Shown: one piece after another, positions 52,701 through 64,000 of the stretch
How positions within the stretch are numbered: position 1 is the first letter of the stretch
How the letters are laid out: every line of letters begins with the position of its first letter
DNA from: Streptomyces hundungensis
GTDB taxonomy: Bacteria; Actinomycetota; Actinomycetes; Streptomycetales; Streptomycetaceae
Length of the DNA stretch: 64,000 nucleotides
Reading direction: 5' to 3'
Assembly: GCF_003627815.1 (NCBI RefSeq)
Contig: NZ_CP032698.1
Location: forward strand, 8,122,001-8,186,000
The notes under the pieces: generated by a model
Database searches by the model: none
Seen by the model: the letters and a program-made list of their open reading frames with translations, nothing else
What the model was told of the DNA's origin: nothing
Position numbers and translations under genes: made by a program

Positions 52701-55700
52701 CCCGGTGTCACGGCCGCCCGCGCCGTGATCCGCGAGGACGTACCCGGGCAGCGCCGTCTCGTCGCCTATGCCGTCACCGGCGACCCGGCCCTGCGTCCCT
52801 CCGTCCTGATCGACGACCTCTCCCGGACGCTCCCGCACTACATGGTGCCCGGCGCCGTCGTCCTCCTGGACGACCTGCCGCTCCTGCCCAACGGGAAGGT
52901 CGACCGGCGCGCCCTGCCGCAACCCGATCCGGAGGCCGAGCTCACCACCGGCCCCGCACAGCGCGACCTCCGGGAGGACCTGCTGGCCGGCATCCTCGCC
53001 GACGTGCTGGGCCGCTCCGCGGTCGGACCGCACGACAACTTCTTCGACCTCGGCGGGCACTCGCTCCTCGCCATGCGCGTCGTCAGCCGGGTCCGCGCCG
53101 TCCTGGGCGCCGAGATGCAGGTGCGCACCCTGTTCGAGCACCCGACCGCGGCCGGCCTGGCCCGCGCCCTCGACGCGCCGGGCCGGGCCCGTCCGCCCGT
53201 CGTGCCCGCGGCGGAGCGGCCCGACCCGATGCCGCTGTCCCCCGCGCAACAGCGTCTGTGGTTCCTCAACCGGTTCGAAGGCCCCAGCTCCACCTACAAC
53301 ATTCCGCTGGTCCTCCAACTCGCCGGACCGCTGGACACCGACGCCCTGCGCGCCGCCCTGTGTGACGTCGTGGAGCGGCACGAGACGCTGCGCACCGTCT
53401 TCCCCGAACGGGACGGCGTCCCCTGCCAGCACGTCCTTCCCACCGGCGAGGCCGCTCCCGGCCTGCCCGTGGTGAGCATCGCGCCCACGGACCTGGAGGC
53501 CGAAGTTCTGGCCGCCGTACAGCAACCGTTCGACGTCGTCACCGACCTGCCGCTGCGCGCGCTGCTCCTGCGGAGCGCGCCCGACCGCCACGTCCTGGTT
53601 CTCGTCCTGCACCACATCGCGGGCGACGGCTGGTCCCTGGCCCCGCTCGCCCGTCACCTCGGTGACGCCTACCGGGCCCGGCTCGCGGGCCGCGCACCCG
53701 AGCTGGACGCCGGCGCCCCGCTCCAGTACGCCGACTACACCCTGTGGCAGCACGCCGCCCTCGGGGACGGCATCGAGGAGCACGGCGTCCTGCGGCAGCA
53801 GCTCGACCACTGGCGCGCCGCCCTGGCCGGGCTGCCCGGCCTGATCGACCTGCCGCTGGACCGGCCGCGCCCGGTCACCACCGACCCGCGGGGCGCCGTT
53901 CACACCTTCGAGGTGCCCCCCGCCCTGCACGCCGGGCTCGTGCGGCTGGCGAGGGAGTCGGGCAGCAGCCTGTTCATGGTCCTCCAGGCGGCCGTCGCCA
54001 CCCTGCTCCACCGGCACGGAGCGGGCGACGACATCCCGCTCGGCTCTCCCGTCGCCGGTCGCACGGACGAGGCCCTGGAGGACATGGTCGGGTTCTTCGT
54101 CAACACGCTCGTGCTGCGCACCGACCTCTCCGGCACGCCGACCTTCCGTCAACTCCTCGAGCGCGTCCGGGAGTTCGACCTGGCGGCCTACGCTCACCAG
54201 GACGTCCCGTTCGAGCGACTGGTCGAGAGCGTCAACCCCGTCCGGGCCCGCAACCACCACCCGCTGTTCCAGACGATGATCGTCCTACAGAACCAGGAGA
54301 CCGCCCGCCCCGACCTCCCGGGCGTCACGGTCGAGGACCGGCTCGTCCACAACGGCCTGAGCAAGTTCGACCTGACCTTCGCGTTCACCGAGGAGCCGGA
54401 CCTGGGCGGCATGGCCGCCGGGATCGAGTACGCCACCGCCCTGTTCGACCGGACCACCGCGGAGGCCTTCGCGGGCCGTCTGGTGCGCCTGTTGGAGCAG
54501 GCCGTCGCCGACCCCGGTCGGCCGCTGGCGGCCTACGACCTGATGTCCCGGGAGGAGCACGGCCGTATCGCGTACTGGGGAGCCGGCCGCGCGCTGCCCG
54601 CGGACACCGCGGACGACACCCTGCCCGCACGCTTCGCGGCCCAGGCGCGCCGCACACCGGACGCCGTGGCCGTCACCGACGGCACCACCGGCCTCAGCTA
54701 CGCCGAACTCGACCGGGTCTCCGCCGAGTTGGCCCGCGCACTGGCGGGCCACGGCGTCGGTCCCGAGTCAGGTGTCGGCGTACTGCTCACGCGGTCACCC
54801 GGTGTCGTGGCGGCGTCTCTCGGGACGGTCCGAGCCGCCGGCGCGTACGTACCGCTGGACGCACGCTGGCCCGGGGAACGGCTCGACCAGGTCGCCGGAC
54901 TGGCGGCCGTGCGGGTCCTCGTCGTCGACGAGGACACCCTCACGTCCCCGTGGGTGACCGAGGCGGCCCGCCGCCTGCCCGTCGTCGTCATCGACCGGGC
55001 CGGCCGCATCCTGCGGGGGCAGCCCGAACTCTCGGGCCGCGCCCCGGCAGCCGCGCCGCGTCCGGGGAGTCTCGCCTACGTGATGTTCACCTCCGGCTCG
55101 ACGGGCGTGCCCAAGGGAGTCGGCGTCACCCACGCCGACGTGATCGCGCTCGCGGCCGACTCCGCCTGGCAGGGCGGGGCCGCCGACGCGGTCCTGATGC
55201 ACTCGGCCTACGTCTTCGACGCCTCCACCTTCGAGATGTGGGCGCCCCTGCTGAACGGCGGCCGGGTGGTCGTCGCACCGGACGGCGTGCTGGAGGCCAG
55301 GGTCCTCGACGACGCCGTTCACACGCACGGGGTGACCGCCGTCTTCCTGACCACCGCCCTGTTCAACGTGATCGCCGAGACCGATCCGGGTGCCTTCGCC
55401 GGCCTGCGGCTCGTGTGCGCCGGCGGAGAACTGGCCTCCCCGGACGCCATGCAGCGCGTCGCGGGCCTCGCGCCCGGTCCGCGCGTCCTGCACGTGTACG
55501 GCCCCACCGAGACGACCACCTTCGCCACCCGCCACCATGTGGAGGCGGATCTGCCGCCGGGACCGCCGCCCATCGGGCGCCCGCTGGACGGCATGCGCCT
55601 GTACGTCCTCGACAGCTCCCTCGGCCCGGTCCCGCCGGGCGTGGTGGGCGAGTTGTACCTCGCGGGGCGCGGCGTGGCACGCGGCTACACCGGGCTTCCG

Positions 55701-58700
55701 GCCATGACCGCCACGCGCTTCGTGGCCGACCCGTTCGAAGGAGCCGGCGGGCGCATGTACCGCACCGGAGATCTCGTGCGGTGGACCCGCGACGGGCGGA
55801 TCGAGTACGTCGCGCGCGCCGACGGACAGGTGAAGCTGCGCGGCTACCGCATCGAACTCGGCGAGATCGAGGGCGTGCTGGCCTGCCAGGAAGGCGTGGC
55901 CGACGCGTTCGCCGTCGTCCGCGAAGAACCCTCCGGCGACCGGCGGCTCGTCGCGTACGTGGTGCCGGCCGCCGGCGCCCTTCCCGAAGCCGGCGAGCTG
56001 GCGAAGGCGGTCGCCCGGTCCCTGCCCGCCTACATGGTGCCGTCCGCGTTCGTCCTGCTCGACGCGCTCCCGCTGACCGTCAACGGCAAGGTGGACCGGC
56101 GCGCCCTGCCCGAGCCCGAGCACCATGTGTCGGCCCGCGGGCGCGCCGCTCGCACCGCCCGCGAGGAGATCCTCTGCGGACTCTTCGCCGACATCCTCGG
56201 TCTCACCGGGACGGGCGTCGACGACGACTTCTTCGCCCTGGGCGGCCACTCCCTGCTCGCCACCCGTCTGACCGCACGCATCCGGACCGTGCTCGGGGTG
56301 GAGCTCCAGGTCAAGGCCCTCTTCGAGCACCCCACCCCGGGCGCGCTCGCCGCCGTGCTGGACGACGCCGAGACGGCCAGGACGCCACTGGTACGTGTTC
56401 CTGACCGGCCCGATCCGCTGCCGTTGTCCTTCGCTCAGCGGCGCCTGTGGTTCCTCAACCGCTTCGAGGGACCCAGCGCCACCTACAACGTGCCGCTCGT
56501 GCTGCGCCTGGCCGGCCCGCTCGACCGCGGGGCGTTGGAGCAGGCCCTCGAAGACGTTGTCGGACGGCACGAGAGCCTGCGCACCGTCTTCCCCGACACC
56601 GACGGGGTGCCGCGCCAGGTGGTCCGCGACGCCCATGACGCCGACCTCGACCTGACGCCCCGCGACACCGACCCGGCCCTGCTCGACGAGGTGCTGGCCG
56701 CCGTGGTGGCCCACGCCTTCGACATCGCCACCGAGCTTCCCGTACGGGCCCGGCTGGTGCGGCTGGGGGACCGGGACCACGTCCTGGTCCTGCTCGTCCA
56801 CCACATCGCCGGCGACGGCTGGTCCCTGGCCCCTCTCGCCCGCGACCTGGCCGAGGCCTACCGGGCCCGCGCCGGGGGCATCGAACCCGCCTGGTCGGAA
56901 CTCGGCGTCCAGTACGCCGACTACACCCTGTGGCAGCGCGCGCTGCTCGGCGACGAGGACGACCCGTCCAGCCCGGCCGCCCGGCAGCTCGACTTCTGGC
57001 GCACCGCGCTGGCCGGCGCGCCCGACCTGCTCGAACTGCCCTGCGACCGGCCGCGCCCTGCGGTCACGGAACACCGCGGCGACGCCTTCGCCTTCCACGT
57101 GGACGCCGACACCCACCGGGCCCTCGCCGACCTCGCCCGGACCCGCGGAGCCAGCCTCTTCATGGTGCTCCAGGGCGCGCTCTCGGTGCTCCTGTCCCGG
57201 CACGGCGCCGGTGCGGACATTCCCCTGGGCACCGCGGTGGCCGGGCGCACCGACGAGGCCCTGGACGATCTGGTGGGCTTCTTCGTCAACACCCTCGTGG
57301 TGCGGACCGACCTGAGCGGCGACCCGACCTTCGGCGAAGTCATCGACCGGGTGCGGGAGTTCGACCTGGCCGCCTACGCCCACCAGGACGTGCCGTTCGA
57401 GCGGCTCGTGGACGCCCTCAGCCCGGACCGGGTCCAGAACCGCCACCCCCTGTTCCAGACCATGCTGGTGCTACAGAACCAGTCAAGCCCCACGGTGGAC
57501 CTGCCCGGCCTCGCGGTGACGGAACAGCCCGTCCACACCGGCATCAGCAAGTTCGACCTGACCTTCACCTTCTCCGAAAAGCGCGACGGCGCGGGCCAAC
57601 CCGCCGGCTTGGAAGGCGTCCTGGAGTTCTCCACCGAACTCTTCGCCCACACCACTGCGCACACCTTCGCCGCCCGGCTGACCCGCCTGCTGGGCACCCT
57701 CGCCGCCGATCCATCCGTGCGCGTCCACACCGTCGACGTCCTGGACCCGGCCGAGCTGCGCGGTCTGGACCGGGCCGCGCACGGCCCGGTCACCACCGTC
57801 GCCTCGCGCACGGCGCCCGAGGCGTTCCGTGCGCAGTGCGAGCGGACGCCCGGGGCGGTCGCCGTACGCGACGCCGTACGCGACCTCACCTTCGGTGAAC
57901 TCGACGCGCTCTCCGACCGCTTGGCGCACCACCTGCGTGACCGGGGCGTCAGGCGTGGCGATCTGGTGGCCCTCGCCCTGGAGGGCACCGCCGACCATGT
58001 CGTCGCGACGCTGGCGGTGACCAAGGCCGGTGCCGCGTATCTGCCCGTCGATCTGGACTATCCCCAGGAGCGCGTCAAGTACATCTTCGACGACGCCCGC
58101 CCGGTCCTGCTCCTCACACACAGCAGCGCCCGCCCCGAAAAGCACGGTCTTTCCGTGCCCTGCCTGGCACTCGACGACCGGACCGCCTGGTCCACGCATC
58201 GCGCGGAGCCCTGGGCGGCACCGCACCCCGGCGACGCGGCGTACGTCATCTACACCTCGGGGTCCACCGGTCGCCCCAAGGGCGTCGTCGTCACCCACGC
58301 CTCGCTGGTCAACCACATGGCGTGGATGGCCGGCCACCTCGGCCTGACCGGCGCGGACCGGGTGCTCGCCCGCACCTCGCCGAGCTTCGACGCCTCGGTC
58401 TGGGAGACGTGGCTGCCGCTTCTGCACGGCGGATCGACCTGCCCCGTGCCGCCGGCCCTCAACCACGATCCCGCGGGGCTGCTGGACCGCCTGCGCACCA
58501 CGGGCGCGACGATCGCGCAGTTCGTGCCCTCCCACCTCTCGCTCATCCTCACCGAGACCGCCCGCGACCCGGCCCCCGTCGCCCTGCGGGCCGTCCTGTG
58601 CGGCGGCGAACCCCTGCCCCCGTCCCTGGCTCAACGTGTGCGGAGCGCCTGGGACGTGGCGGTCCACAACCTGTACGGCCCCACCGAGACGACCATCGAC

Positions 58701-61148
58701 GCCACCGCCCACCATTACAACGCCGCGGAGACCGCGGCGTCGGTGGGGGAGGGCAGCGTGCCGCTGGGCCGGCCCGTGGACAACACACGCGCCCATGTCC
58801 TGGACGCCGCTCTGCGGCCGGTGCCGCCGGGCGTCACCGGCGAGCTGTACATCGCGGGTGACGGCCTGGCCCGCGGATACCTGCGCCGCCCCGGACTGAC
58901 CGCCGCCCGGTTCGTCGCCGATCCCTACGGTCCCCCCGGCAGCCGCATGTACCGCACGGGCGACCTCGTACGGCGGGACAACGAGGGCCTGCTCACCTTC
59001 GTCTCCCGGGCCGACGACCAGGTCAAGCTGAACGGTTTCCGTATCGAGCTGGGCGAGATCGAGGCCACTCTGGCCGGCCTCGACGGCATCGCCGCCGCCT
59101 GCGTACTCGTGCGGGAGGACCGGCCCGCTGAACGCCGCCTGGTCGCCTACACCGTTGCCGACGGCGGTCCTGCCGCGCTCCCCTCCGACGCCGAACTGCG
59201 CGCCCGGCTCGGCTCGTCCCTGCCGCCGCACATGGTCCCCGCCGTCTTCGTCGCCCTCGACTCACTGCCGCTGCTGCCCAACGGCAAGGCCGACCGGCGG
59301 GCGCTGCCCGCACCCGAGCGACCCCGCACCGCCCGGCGGGGAGGGGAGCCCCGCACCCCGCAAGAACGCGTCCTGTGCGAGGTGTTCGCCTCCGTGCTCC
59401 ACACCCCCGCCGTCCGCACCGACGACGACTTCTTCGCCCTCGGCGGCGACAGCATCCTGTCGATCCAGCTCGTCAGCCGGGTGCGTGAGGCCGGCCTCGG
59501 CATCTCCCCGCGAGACGTCTTCGTCCACCGCACACCGGAGGCCATCGCCGCCGTCGCCGAGGCGCTCGGCGGCCAAACCGCGAGCCCCGTCGAGGACGGC
59601 GTCGGCACGATGCCGCCGACCCCCATCGCCGCCTGGTTCCTGGAGCGGACCGGAGCCACCGACGGCTACAACCAGTCCGGGGTACTTCGCACCCCCGCCG
59701 GCGCGGACGAGGACAGCCTCGCCGCCGCCCTGCAACGACTCCTGGACCACCACGACATGCTCCGCCTGCGCACCGGACGCACGCCCGACGGCGACGTCGT
59801 CCTCGAAGCCCTGCCGCCGGGCACCGTCACGGCACGACGTCGCCTCACCCGTATCGACGTCTCGGGCCTCGGCGCGGACGCCGTCCGTGCCGCCCTCACC
59901 GAAGCGGGCGAAGGGGCCCGCGAGCGGCTCCGGCCGGGGGAGGGGAACGTGTTCGAAGCCGTCTGGGCCGACGCCGGGCCCCACGCGCGCGGGCGGCTGC
60001 TCCTCGTCGTACACCACCTCGCCATCGACGCGGTGTCCTGGCGCATCCTCGCCGCGGACCTGGCCACTGCCTGGCAGGCGGTCACCGGAGCGGCGCCCGA
60101 CGGTGAGGGGCTCACGGCAGCGGCACTGCCCGCCGTCGCCACCCCCTACCGGCACTGGGCACGGCTCCTGGCCACCCAGGCGCACAGCCCCGCGCGGGAG
60201 GCGGAACTCGCCCTGTGGGAGACGGTGACGAGCACCCCTGACCCGCCGTTGGGACGGCGGCCGCTCGATCCCGGTCTCGACACCGCCGACCGCACCAGCA
60301 CCCTCGTCACCCACCTGCCCACCGCCGCCACGACATCCCTGCTCACCAGGGTGCCCGCCGCCTTCCACGCGGGGGTGGACGACGTCCTGCTCACGGGCCT
60401 CGCACTCGCCGTACGGTCCTGGCGCGCCGGACAGGACCCCGGCGACGGCACCGAGCGGGCCCCCAGCGGCGTCCTTCTCCACCTGGAGAGCCACGGCCGC
60501 GAACAGATCAGCGACGACATCGACCTGTCCCGCACGGTGGGCTGGTTCACCAGCCTCTACCCGGTCCTCCTCGACCCCGGGGCCCTCGATGCCCGCAACC
60601 CGGACCGCTTCGACGCGGCGCTGGTCGACCGCGCCCTCAAACGCGTCAAGGAACAGTTGCGGGGCGTCCCCGACCACGGCGTCGGCTTCGGCATGCTGCG
60701 CCACTGCAACCCCGCCACCCGCTCCCGCCTGGCCGCCGCACCCGAACCCCAGATCGGCTTCAACTACCTCGGGCGCTACACCGCCCCGGGGGAGGCGGCG
60801 GACGGCGGCACAGGCGCCGGCGCCGACTGGGAGGTGCTGCTCGACGGCGGAGGGCCGCGCAGCCAGGACCCGGACATGCCCGTCCACCACGTGATCGACA
60901 TCAACGCGCACACCGAGGACCGGGCGGACGGACCGCACCTGGTGACCCGCTGGACCTGGCCCGGCGACCTCCTCAAGGAGGAGGACGTCGAAGCGCTCTC
61001 CGAGGCCTTCACGCGCGCACTGCACGCGATCGCCGAACACGCCGGACGGCCCGACGCGGGCGGCTACACACCGTCCGACCTTCCCCTGGTCTCCCTCGAC
61101 CAGGCCCAGATCGACCGACTTCAGAACAAGTGGGGTGGACGCAAGTGA
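46740..61148 (+). CDS. Four-module nonribosomal peptide synthetase: C-A-T, C-A-T, C-A-T, C-A-T-E
   Basis: 4802 residues from ATG 46740 (AAAGG upstream). C1 about 15-440 (HHIAVDG); A1 489-987; T1 with phosphopantetheine Ser1031 ([11 protein letters not shown]). C2 1086-1540 (HHVVADG); A2 1567-2060; T2 Ser2108. C3 2162-2607 (HHIAGDG); A3 2629-3125; T3 Ser3171. C4 3226-3673 (HHIAGDG); A4 3688-4190; T4 Ser4238 in GGDSILS, the form that precedes epimerases; E 4291-4770 ([10 protein letters not shown]). A core motifs are intact ([33 protein letters not shown]). Read against GrsA, the pocket residues are D-A-F-F-V-A-V-T-F-K for A1 and A3 and D-A-W-Q-L-G-L-I-D-K for A2 and A4. The latter is near published Gln codes; the former is non-standard, perhaps a nonpolar residue. 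Predicted product segment: X-Gln-X-D-Gln. C2-C4 begin [17 protein letters not shown], the LCL type; C1 differs ([16 protein letters not shown]). MbtH is encoded upstream, and the next NRPS overlaps by four bases. Confidence 0.97.
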   Translation: MHGNRSRTVRQESFELTAAQQGVWYGQLVDPDSPKYNIGECFDIHGTLDEELFDAAVTRAAALCDSLNVEFVVEDVEVRQRVVREPVAEAGRLRVVDLSESADPLAEAERYMADDMVTVDRIDAPRHHFALLRLGPRRHYWYVRYHHIAVDGLGGAEFARTVADLYSRAVRGENLAELELPSAPLHTLVADEADYRNSDRYETDRAYWTGKFGDLATGPSATSGTADGGALRGGTLMRRRADLPAPAEVDVRLHSGETLPVTVLDDLRRLAAGHRTSWTAVLVSAVAAYVGRVTGARDVTVGLASNGRHGGLRHIIGMTANILPLRLTVTPDLTVGDLVRTVAAEMRDALRHRRFSREQLARELNMTDSAARLTDVVVNIMGYAYDLDFGGCPASSRLLSIGPVDDVSLFVSERSEGTGPLIGFDTNPALYHPQDVRLHQHAVVSYLSTLAAADADTPLRDLPLLDETAATTLLAQGRGDDLPAHVVARSLTEAFEAQARRAPEAPAVVDGAVTLTYRDLARTAHDLAGALAGWGVGAEDAVGVLVGRTPAVVTATLGAVGAGAAYVPLDATWPAERLGDVAHVARLRALVVDEAGADHPWVREQSATLPVVVVDDLGVVVRGAPVRHGPLPSATRGDQLAYVMFTSGSTGLPKGVGITHADVLALAVDAAWTDGVSDAVLLHSAYVFDASTFEIWVPLLNGGKVVVAPGGVLEASGLEDMVTRHGVTAAFLTTALFNVVAEERPAAFTGLRLVAAGGETASAELMQRVAAAAPGTRVLHVYGPTETTTFATRHPVTPDTTGVPPIGRALDGMRLYVLDDTLAMVPPGVVGELYVSGPGVARGYQGRAALTATRFVADPYDAHGRRMYRTGDLVRWTAHGDIEYVGRADGQVKLRGYRIEPAEIENTLLADPEVRAACVLVREDVPGDRRLVAYVVPAPGCRPDDSALARRVGRALPSYMVPSVFVLLDALPLNANGKVDRRALPVPQVTTATGRAPRTAQEEVLAGLFADVLGVPAVGVDDNFFSLGGHSLLAARLAGRVRTALGAEVELRTLFDHPTVAQLAVALDTGAAARPALVPQPRPEAIPLSFAQQRLWFLNRVEGPNDTYNVPLVLELDGQLDTDALRGALADVIARHESLRTVFVERDGVAHQEVLDASVAASLASLTVESPTAGQSADAWVEETVRRLTAAPFDLDGDVPVRAHLLRPAPGRHILVLVLHHVVADGWSLAPLSRDLGAAYRARRAGTGTPDWPALTVQYADYALWQRALLGDIDDPGSLAGKQLAFWREALHGTPNLLELPLDRPRPAVPSHRGDAVPFELPAAAHSALVRLARATGCTPFMVLQAALAVTLHAHGAGTDIPLGTAVAGRTDEALHDLVGFFVNTVVLRTDLSGAPTFRALLDRVKQFDIAAFSHGGIPFERLVEEINPERSGDHHPLFQTMLVLQNQERVALDLPGVRVQDRSRHTGISKFDLTFSLVESVETAGPGECASAGSPGGIGGYLEYATDLFDAATARALCERFARILTQAVADPDRPVGDLDPLAPGERQHLLAQGRGTERPVPARTVPEAVREWAARTPLAVAVRDADTSLTYAELDARADAVAHLVRERGAGREDQVALAIPASVDGVVAMLGVLRAGAAYLPIDPEYPAARIRHMLEDARPALLLTTTELQAALPSGDRPWVALDAPGSRAVSPGVLTPDAHPADPAYVIYTSGSTGRPKGVVVPHVALANHMEWMARHLALTPDDRVLARTSTSFDASGWELWLPLTNGAEVCVLPHDANRDPEALVSWMSRFDVTVAQFVPSHLTLVLAEAAHAAPLPALRAVLCGGEPLPRALADHVTGVWGTEVHNLYGPTEATIDATAHRVGGPWDSGPSDTVPIGRPVDTMRAYVLDDSLRPVPPGVIGELYLSGPNLARGYLRRPGLTAARFVADPFGPAGTRMYRTGDLVRWNRQGLLDYVARGDDQVKLRGFRIELGEIEAALLARPGVTAARAVIREDVPGQRRLVAYAVTGDPALRPSVLIDDLSRTLPHYMVPGAVVLLDDLPLLPNGKVDRRALPQPDPEAELTTGPAQRDLREDLLAGILADVLGRSAVGPHDNFFDLGGHSLLAMRVVSRVRAVLGAEMQVRTLFEHPTAAGLARALDAPGRARPPVVPAAERPDPMPLSPAQQRLWFLNRFEGPSSTYNIPLVLQLAGPLDTDALRAALCDVVERHETLRTVFPERDGVPCQHVLPTGEAAPGLPVVSIAPTDLEAEVLAAVQQPFDVVTDLPLRALLLRSAPDRHVLVLVLHHIAGDGWSLAPLARHLGDAYRARLAGRAPELDAGAPLQYADYTLWQHAALGDGIEEHGVLRQQLDHWRAALAGLPGLIDLPLDRPRPVTTDPRGAVHTFEVPPALHAGLVRLARESGSSLFMVLQAAVATLLHRHGAGDDIPLGSPVAGRTDEALEDMVGFFVNTLVLRTDLSGTPTFRQLLERVREFDLAAYAHQDVPFERLVESVNPVRARNHHPLFQTMIVLQNQETARPDLPGVTVEDRLVHNGLSKFDLTFAFTEEPDLGGMAAGIEYATALFDRTTAEAFAGRLVRLLEQAVADPGRPLAAYDLMSREEHGRIAYWGAGRALPADTADDTLPARFAAQARRTPDAVAVTDGTTGLSYAELDRVSAELARALAGHGVGPESGVGVLLTRSPGVVAASLGTVRAAGAYVPLDARWPGERLDQVAGLAAVRVLVVDEDTLTSPWVTEAARRLPVVVIDRAGRILRGQPELSGRAPAAAPRPGSLAYVMFTSGSTGVPKGVGVTHADVIALAADSAWQGGAADAVLMHSAYVFDASTFEMWAPLLNGGRVVVAPDGVLEARVLDDAVHTHGVTAVFLTTALFNVIAETDPGAFAGLRLVCAGGELASPDAMQRVAGLAPGPRVLHVYGPTETTTFATRHHVEADLPPGPPPIGRPLDGMRLYVLDSSLGPVPPGVVGELYLAGRGVARGYTGLPAMTATRFVADPFEGAGGRMYRTGDLVRWTRDGRIEYVARADGQVKLRGYRIELGEIEGVLACQEGVADAFAVVREEPSGDRRLVAYVVPAAGALPEAGELAKAVARSLPAYMVPSAFVLLDALPLTVNGKVDRRALPEPEHHVSARGRAARTAREEILCGLFADILGLTGTGVDDDFFALGGHSLLATRLTARIRTVLGVELQVKALFEHPTPGALAAVLDDAETARTPLVRVPDRPDPLPLSFAQRRLWFLNRFEGPSATYNVPLVLRLAGPLDRGALEQALEDVVGRHESLRTVFPDTDGVPRQVVRDAHDADLDLTPRDTDPALLDEVLAAVVAHAFDIATELPVRARLVRLGDRDHVLVLLVHHIAGDGWSLAPLARDLAEAYRARAGGIEPAWSELGVQYADYTLWQRALLGDEDDPSSPAARQLDFWRTALAGAPDLLELPCDRPRPAVTEHRGDAFAFHVDADTHRALADLARTRGASLFMVLQGALSVLLSRHGAGADIPLGTAVAGRTDEALDDLVGFFVNTLVVRTDLSGDPTFGEVIDRVREFDLAAYAHQDVPFERLVDALSPDRVQNRHPLFQTMLVLQNQSSPTVDLPGLAVTEQPVHTGISKFDLTFTFSEKRDGAGQPAGLEGVLEFSTELFAHTTAHTFAARLTRLLGTLAADPSVRVHTVDVLDPAELRGLDRAAHGPVTTVASRTAPEAFRAQCERTPGAVAVRDAVRDLTFGELDALSDRLAHHLRDRGVRRGDLVALALEGTADHVVATLAVTKAGAAYLPVDLDYPQERVKYIFDDARPVLLLTHSSARPEKHGLSVPCLALDDRTAWSTHRAEPWAAPHPGDAAYVIYTSGSTGRPKGVVVTHASLVNHMAWMAGHLGLTGADRVLARTSPSFDASVWETWLPLLHGGSTCPVPPALNHDPAGLLDRLRTTGATIAQFVPSHLSLILTETARDPAPVALRAVLCGGEPLPPSLAQRVRSAWDVAVHNLYGPTETTIDATAHHYNAAETAASVGEGSVPLGRPVDNTRAHVLDAALRPVPPGVTGELYIAGDGLARGYLRRPGLTAARFVADPYGPPGSRMYRTGDLVRRDNEGLLTFVSRADDQVKLNGFRIELGEIEATLAGLDGIAAACVLVREDRPAERRLVAYTVADGGPAALPSDAELRARLGSSLPPHMVPAVFVALDSLPLLPNGKADRRALPAPERPRTARRGGEPRTPQERVLCEVFASVLHTPAVRTDDDFFALGGDSILSIQLVSRVREAGLGISPRDVFVHRTPEAIAAVAEALGGQTASPVEDGVGTMPPTPIAAWFLERTGATDGYNQSGVLRTPAGADEDSLAAALQRLLDHHDMLRLRTGRTPDGDVVLEALPPGTVTARRRLTRIDVSGLGADAVRAALTEAGEGARERLRPGEGNVFEAVWADAGPHARGRLLLVVHHLAIDAVSWRILAADLATAWQAVTGAAPDGEGLTAAALPAVATPYRHWARLLATQAHSPAREAELALWETVTSTPDPPLGRRPLDPGLDTADRTSTLVTHLPTAATTSLLTRVPAAFHAGVDDVLLTGLALAVRSWRAGQDPGDGTERAPSGVLLHLESHGREQISDDIDLSRTVGWFTSLYPVLLDPGALDARNPDRFDAALVDRALKRVKEQLRGVPDHGVGFGMLRHCNPATRSRLAAAPEPQIGFNYLGRYTAPGEAADGGTGAGADWEVLLDGGGPRSQDPDMPVHHVIDINAHTEDRADGPHLVTRWTWPGDLLKEEDVEALSEAFTRALHAIAEHAGRPDAGGYTPSDLPLVSLDQAQIDRLQNKWGGRK

Positions 61149-64000
61149 CCGGGTTCCAGCTGGAGGACGTACTGCCGCTGACGCCGTTGCAGGCCGGCAT
61201 GCTCTTCCACGCGCTGTACGACTCCGACGCCGTCGACGTCTACACCGCACAGTTCGTCTTCGACCTCGAAGGACCCGTCAGCCCCACCGCGCTGCGGGCC
61301 GCCGTCGCTGGCCTGCTGCGCCGCCACGCCAATCTGCGGGTCGGGTTCCTCCACGAGGACCTGGACCAACCCGTGCAGGCCGTGGCCGCCGAGGTGCCGA
61401 CGCCGCTGGAAGAGCTCGACCTGACCGGCGCGGACGCCGCGGGCACGGCGCAGGAACGTCTCGCCGCGTTCCTCGCCGCCGACCGGACCCGCCGCTTCGA
61501 CCTCACCACCCCGCCGTTGCTGAGGTTCACCCTGGTGCGCACCGCGCCGCGGCGCTCCCGGCTGGTGATGACGAGCCATCACATCCTCCTCGACGGCTGG
61601 TCGATGCCCCTGCTCGTCCGTGAACTGTTCGAGCTGTACGCCGCCCACGGCGACGACAGCGCCCTGCCGCGCGTCGCCCCCTACCGCACCTATCTCGCCT
61701 GGCTGGCCGGGCAGGACCGCACGGCCGCCCTGGACGCCTGGCGCGCCGCCCTGGCCGGTATCGAGGCGCCCACCCTGCTCGCCGGACGCGCGGTCACGGA
61801 CGCGCCGCGTTCCGGCGACCTTCCGCGCACCCTCGTCCTCGACCTGGACCCGGCCACCACGAGCCGGCTGCGCGAGACGGCCCGTGCCCATCGGCTGACC
61901 CTCAACACCCTGGTCCAGGGCGCCTGGGGGCTGCTTCTCGGACACCTCACCGGACGCCCCGACGTGCTGTTCGGCACCACCGTCTCAGGTCGCCCGCCGG
62001 AGATCCCCGGCATCGAGACGATGGTCGGCCTGTTCATCAACACCGTGCCCGTCCGACTGCGCCCCGAGCCCGGTGAGACCCTGGCCGCACTGCTGAGCCG
62101 GCTCCAGGAGGAACAGGGCCGGCTGCTCGGCAGCCAGCACCTGGGCCTCACCGAGATTCGCGGCACCACCGGCCTGGACGAACTCTTCGACACGCTCGCC
62201 GTGTTCGAGAACTACCCGATGGACGCGGAGGCGCTGCGCACCGCGCAGCAGGCACTGCCCGACCTCGCCGTCACCGGGTTCAGCGGCACCGACGCGGCCC
62301 ACTACCCCCTCACCCTCACCATCGCTCCCGGCGATGCCCTGCGCATCACCTTCGGCTACCGCGAGGCCGTACTGGACCGCGATGAAGTGGCCCGCATCGT
62401 CGCCCGGACGCGCCGCATCCTGACGGCGATGGCGGCCGGACTCGAGCGCCGCGCCGACGCCGTCCCGGTCCTCCTGGACGGCGAGGAGAACGAACTCCTG
62501 CGTCAGGGCCGCGGCGCCCCGCTCCGCGAGGACCCGACCACCGTGAGCATCCCCGATGCCGTCGCCCAGCATGCCGCCCGCCACCCGCACGCGGTCGCGG
62601 TGTCCGGCGCCGACGGACAGCTCACCTACCGGCAACTCCTCGACGCCTGCGACGAAACGGCACGCGCGCTCACCGGGCTCGGCGTCCGCGCGGAGGACGG
62701 CGTCGGCATCCTCACCGGCCGCTCCACGGCCCAGGTCACCGCCTCCCTGGCCGCCCTGCGCGCAGGAGGCGCCTATGTGCCCCTCGACCCTCGATGGCCC
62801 GCCGAACGCCTCGGCCGCGTCGCCGAGGTGGCCTCCCTGCGCGCCCTGGTGGTCGACGCCACCACCCGTACACACCCGTGGGTGCGCGCGCTCGGCCCCG
62901 ACGTCGCCGTACTCACCGTCGACGCCGACGGCCGCGCCGAACAGGGCTCCTCGGCCGCCCGCGGACCCCTTCCCACTGTGCCCGGCGGCGACCGGCTGGC
63001 GTACGTGATGTTCACCTCCGGCTCCACCGGCCTGCCCAAGGGCGTCGGCGTCACCCACGCCGACATCACGGCCCTCGCCCGCGACCGGACGTGGGCGGAC
63101 GGAGCGTCCGAGGCGGTTCTGCTGCACTCCGCGTACGTCTTCGACGCCTCCACCTTCGAGTTATGGGTCCCGCTCCTGACGGGCGGGCGCGTCGTGGTGG
63201 CCCCCGAGGGCACCCTCCAGCCCGCCGTCCTGCGCGACCTGGTCGCCCGGCACGGCGTGACCGCGGCGTTCCTGACGACCGCCCTGTTCGACGTGATCGC
63301 CGAGGCCGACCCGGGCGCCCTGGGCCTGCTGCGCCTGGTGGCCTCAGGTGGGGAAGCCGCCGCACCCGGCGTCCACCAACGCCTTGCCGCCGCACACCCC
63401 GACACCGTCTTCCTCAACGCCTACGGCCCCACCGAGACCACCACCTTCGCCACCCTGCACCACGTACGCGCCGACGACGCCCCCGGACAGGCTCCCGCCA
63501 TCGGGCGCCCCCTCGACGGCATGCGCGGCTACGTCCTGGACCGCGCGCTGCGCCCCGTCCCGACCGGGGCCGAGGGCGAGCTGTACATCGCGGGCCCCGG
63601 CGTCGCCCGCGGCTACCTCGGACGCCCGGACCTCACCGCCACCCGGTTCGTCGCCGACCCGTTCGCGGCCACCGGCGAGCGGATGTACCGCACCGGCGAC
63701 CTCGTGCGCCGGGACGCCGACGGCGTCCTGCACTACGTGGCCCGCGCCGACCAGCAGATCAAACTCCGCGGCCACCGCATCGAACCCGGCGAGATCGAGA
63801 TGGTGCTCTGCGCCGACCCGTCCGTACGGTCCGCCTGCGTCCTGGTCCGCGAGGACCTGCCCGGCGACCGCACCCTGACCGCCTACGTCGTTCCGGTGCC
63901 AGGCCACCTTCCGGACCCCGACCGGCTCCGCGCGCACATCGGGCGCCACCTTCCCGCCTACATGGTGCCGACCGCCTTCCACACCCTCGACGAGTTTCCG
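61145..64000 (+). CDS. Second nonribosomal peptide synthetase, partial (C-A...)
   Basis: Starts at GTG 61145, overlapping the previous stop as GTGA, so the two subunits are translationally coupled. 952 residues are visible with no stop before base 64000. The C domain (about 5-440) opens [19 protein letters not shown] and has [10 protein letters not shown], the DCL type that accepts a D-configured donor and so fits the E domain ending the previous protein. The A domain (from about 475) has [39 protein letters not shown] and [10 protein letters not shown]. Its pocket reads D-A-F-F-V-S-A-T-F, a variant of the A1/A3 pocket. The window ends near A8-A10 ([15 protein letters not shown]); the T domain, further modules and any thioesterase lie beyond. 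Confidence 0.95.
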   Translation, partial: MTGFQLEDVLPLTPLQAGMLFHALYDSDAVDVYTAQFVFDLEGPVSPTALRAAVAGLLRRHANLRVGFLHEDLDQPVQAVAAEVPTPLEELDLTGADAAGTAQERLAAFLAADRTRRFDLTTPPLLRFTLVRTAPRRSRLVMTSHHILLDGWSMPLLVRELFELYAAHGDDSALPRVAPYRTYLAWLAGQDRTAALDAWRAALAGIEAPTLLAGRAVTDAPRSGDLPRTLVLDLDPATTSRLRETARAHRLTLNTLVQGAWGLLLGHLTGRPDVLFGTTVSGRPPEIPGIETMVGLFINTVPVRLRPEPGETLAALLSRLQEEQGRLLGSQHLGLTEIRGTTGLDELFDTLAVFENYPMDAEALRTAQQALPDLAVTGFSGTDAAHYPLTLTIAPGDALRITFGYREAVLDRDEVARIVARTRRILTAMAAGLERRADAVPVLLDGEENELLRQGRGAPLREDPTTVSIPDAVAQHAARHPHAVAVSGADGQLTYRQLLDACDETARALTGLGVRAEDGVGILTGRSTAQVTASLAALRAGGAYVPLDPRWPAERLGRVAEVASLRALVVDATTRTHPWVRALGPDVAVLTVDADGRAEQGSSAARGPLPTVPGGDRLAYVMFTSGSTGLPKGVGVTHADITALARDRTWADGASEAVLLHSAYVFDASTFELWVPLLTGGRVVVAPEGTLQPAVLRDLVARHGVTAAFLTTALFDVIAEADPGALGLLRLVASGGEAAAPGVHQRLAAAHPDTVFLNAYGPTETTTFATLHHVRADDAPGQAPAIGRPLDGMRGYVLDRALRPVPTGAEGELYIAGPGVARGYLGRPDLTATRFVADPFAATGERMYRTGDLVRRDADGVLHYVARADQQIKLRGHRIEPGEIEMVLCADPSVRSACVLVREDLPGDRTLTAYVVPVPGHLPDPDRLRAHIGRHLPAYMVPTAFHTLDEFP

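Noticed and set aside
3351..61148. A link between the SigC-like sigma factor and the NRPS, since mycobacterial SigC has been tied to a copper-related nonribosomal product.
   Set aside because: The two are 42 kb apart with unrelated genes between, the module layout differs, and no shared promoter motif was seen.
46740..61148. Classifying the locus as a siderophore cluster because of mbtH.
   Set aside because: MbtH accompanies many NRPS types, and the window has no ornithine hydroxylase, salicylate or DHB genes, and no iron transporter.
1..64000. tRNA, rRNA, CRISPR arrays and plasmid or phage origins.
   Set aside because: None found by eye: no cloverleaf-like segments with a conserved T-loop, no regularly spaced repeats, and no replication gene. 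A tRNAscan or Infernal run would be decisive.

Overview
The window is high-GC, densely coding DNA with frequent GTG starts and strong codon-position bias. Its gene families are actinobacterial: an ECF sigma factor related to mycobacterial SigC, an MbtH protein with giant NRPSs, CBM32 glycan enzymes and small Sec-secreted proteins. It most resembles a Streptomyces or close relative, in an accessory, arm-like region: about a third of it is spacer, decayed transposases and truncated genes. All assignments come from reading the sequence; no database search was run.

Layout. 1-4 kb: a copper-type locus (tail of an HMA domain, two paralogous Met/His-rich membrane proteins, a YcnI copper-binding protein running in frame with one of them, and a SigC-like ECF sigma factor), interrupted by a collapsed MFS/hydrolase remnant. 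4-8.6 kb: a hypothetical gene, a small secreted protein, an XRE regulator, and IS5 and MFS remnants. 8.6-13.2 kb: two secreted CBM32-bearing glycan-active enzymes behind a LacI-type palindrome. 13.7-18.7 kb: an oxidation cassette of an EthA-like Baeyer-Villiger monooxygenase, an AurF-like diiron oxygenase and an FprB-like 7Fe-ferredoxin/reductase fusion, followed by a convergent TetR regulator. 18.8-24.1 kb: a methyltransferase, two small secreted proteins, and an azoreductase/TetR pair sharing an operator-like sequence.

24-38 kb is a mosaic of small genes (VOC, DUF805, a lone sensor domain, a SUFU-domain protein, a leucine-rich-repeat-variant protein, a beta-propeller lipoprotein, a ricin-type lectin) separated by at least five transposase or transposon fragments (IS701-like, ISL3, DUF6262, two IS5). 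38.8-45.5 kb: a 2092-residue secreted Rhs polymorphic toxin whose YD-repeat shell is interrupted by an FG-GAP propeller. Its C-terminal domain resembles the Stv putative-adhesin family, and a probable immunity gene lies 8 bases downstream.

46.1-64 kb: an NRPS locus. mbtH is followed by a four-module NRPS (C-A-T, C-A-T, C-A-T, C-A-T-E) and, with a 4-base GTGA overlap, a second NRPS that runs off the end. The pocket residues alternate strictly: modules 1 and 3 are identical and non-standard, modules 2 and 4 are identical and Gln-like, and module 5 returns to the first type. The peptide logic in view is X-Gln-X-(D-)Gln-X'. The C domain after the epimerase is of the D-accepting kind. No thioesterase is in view, so the assembly line continues past base 64000.
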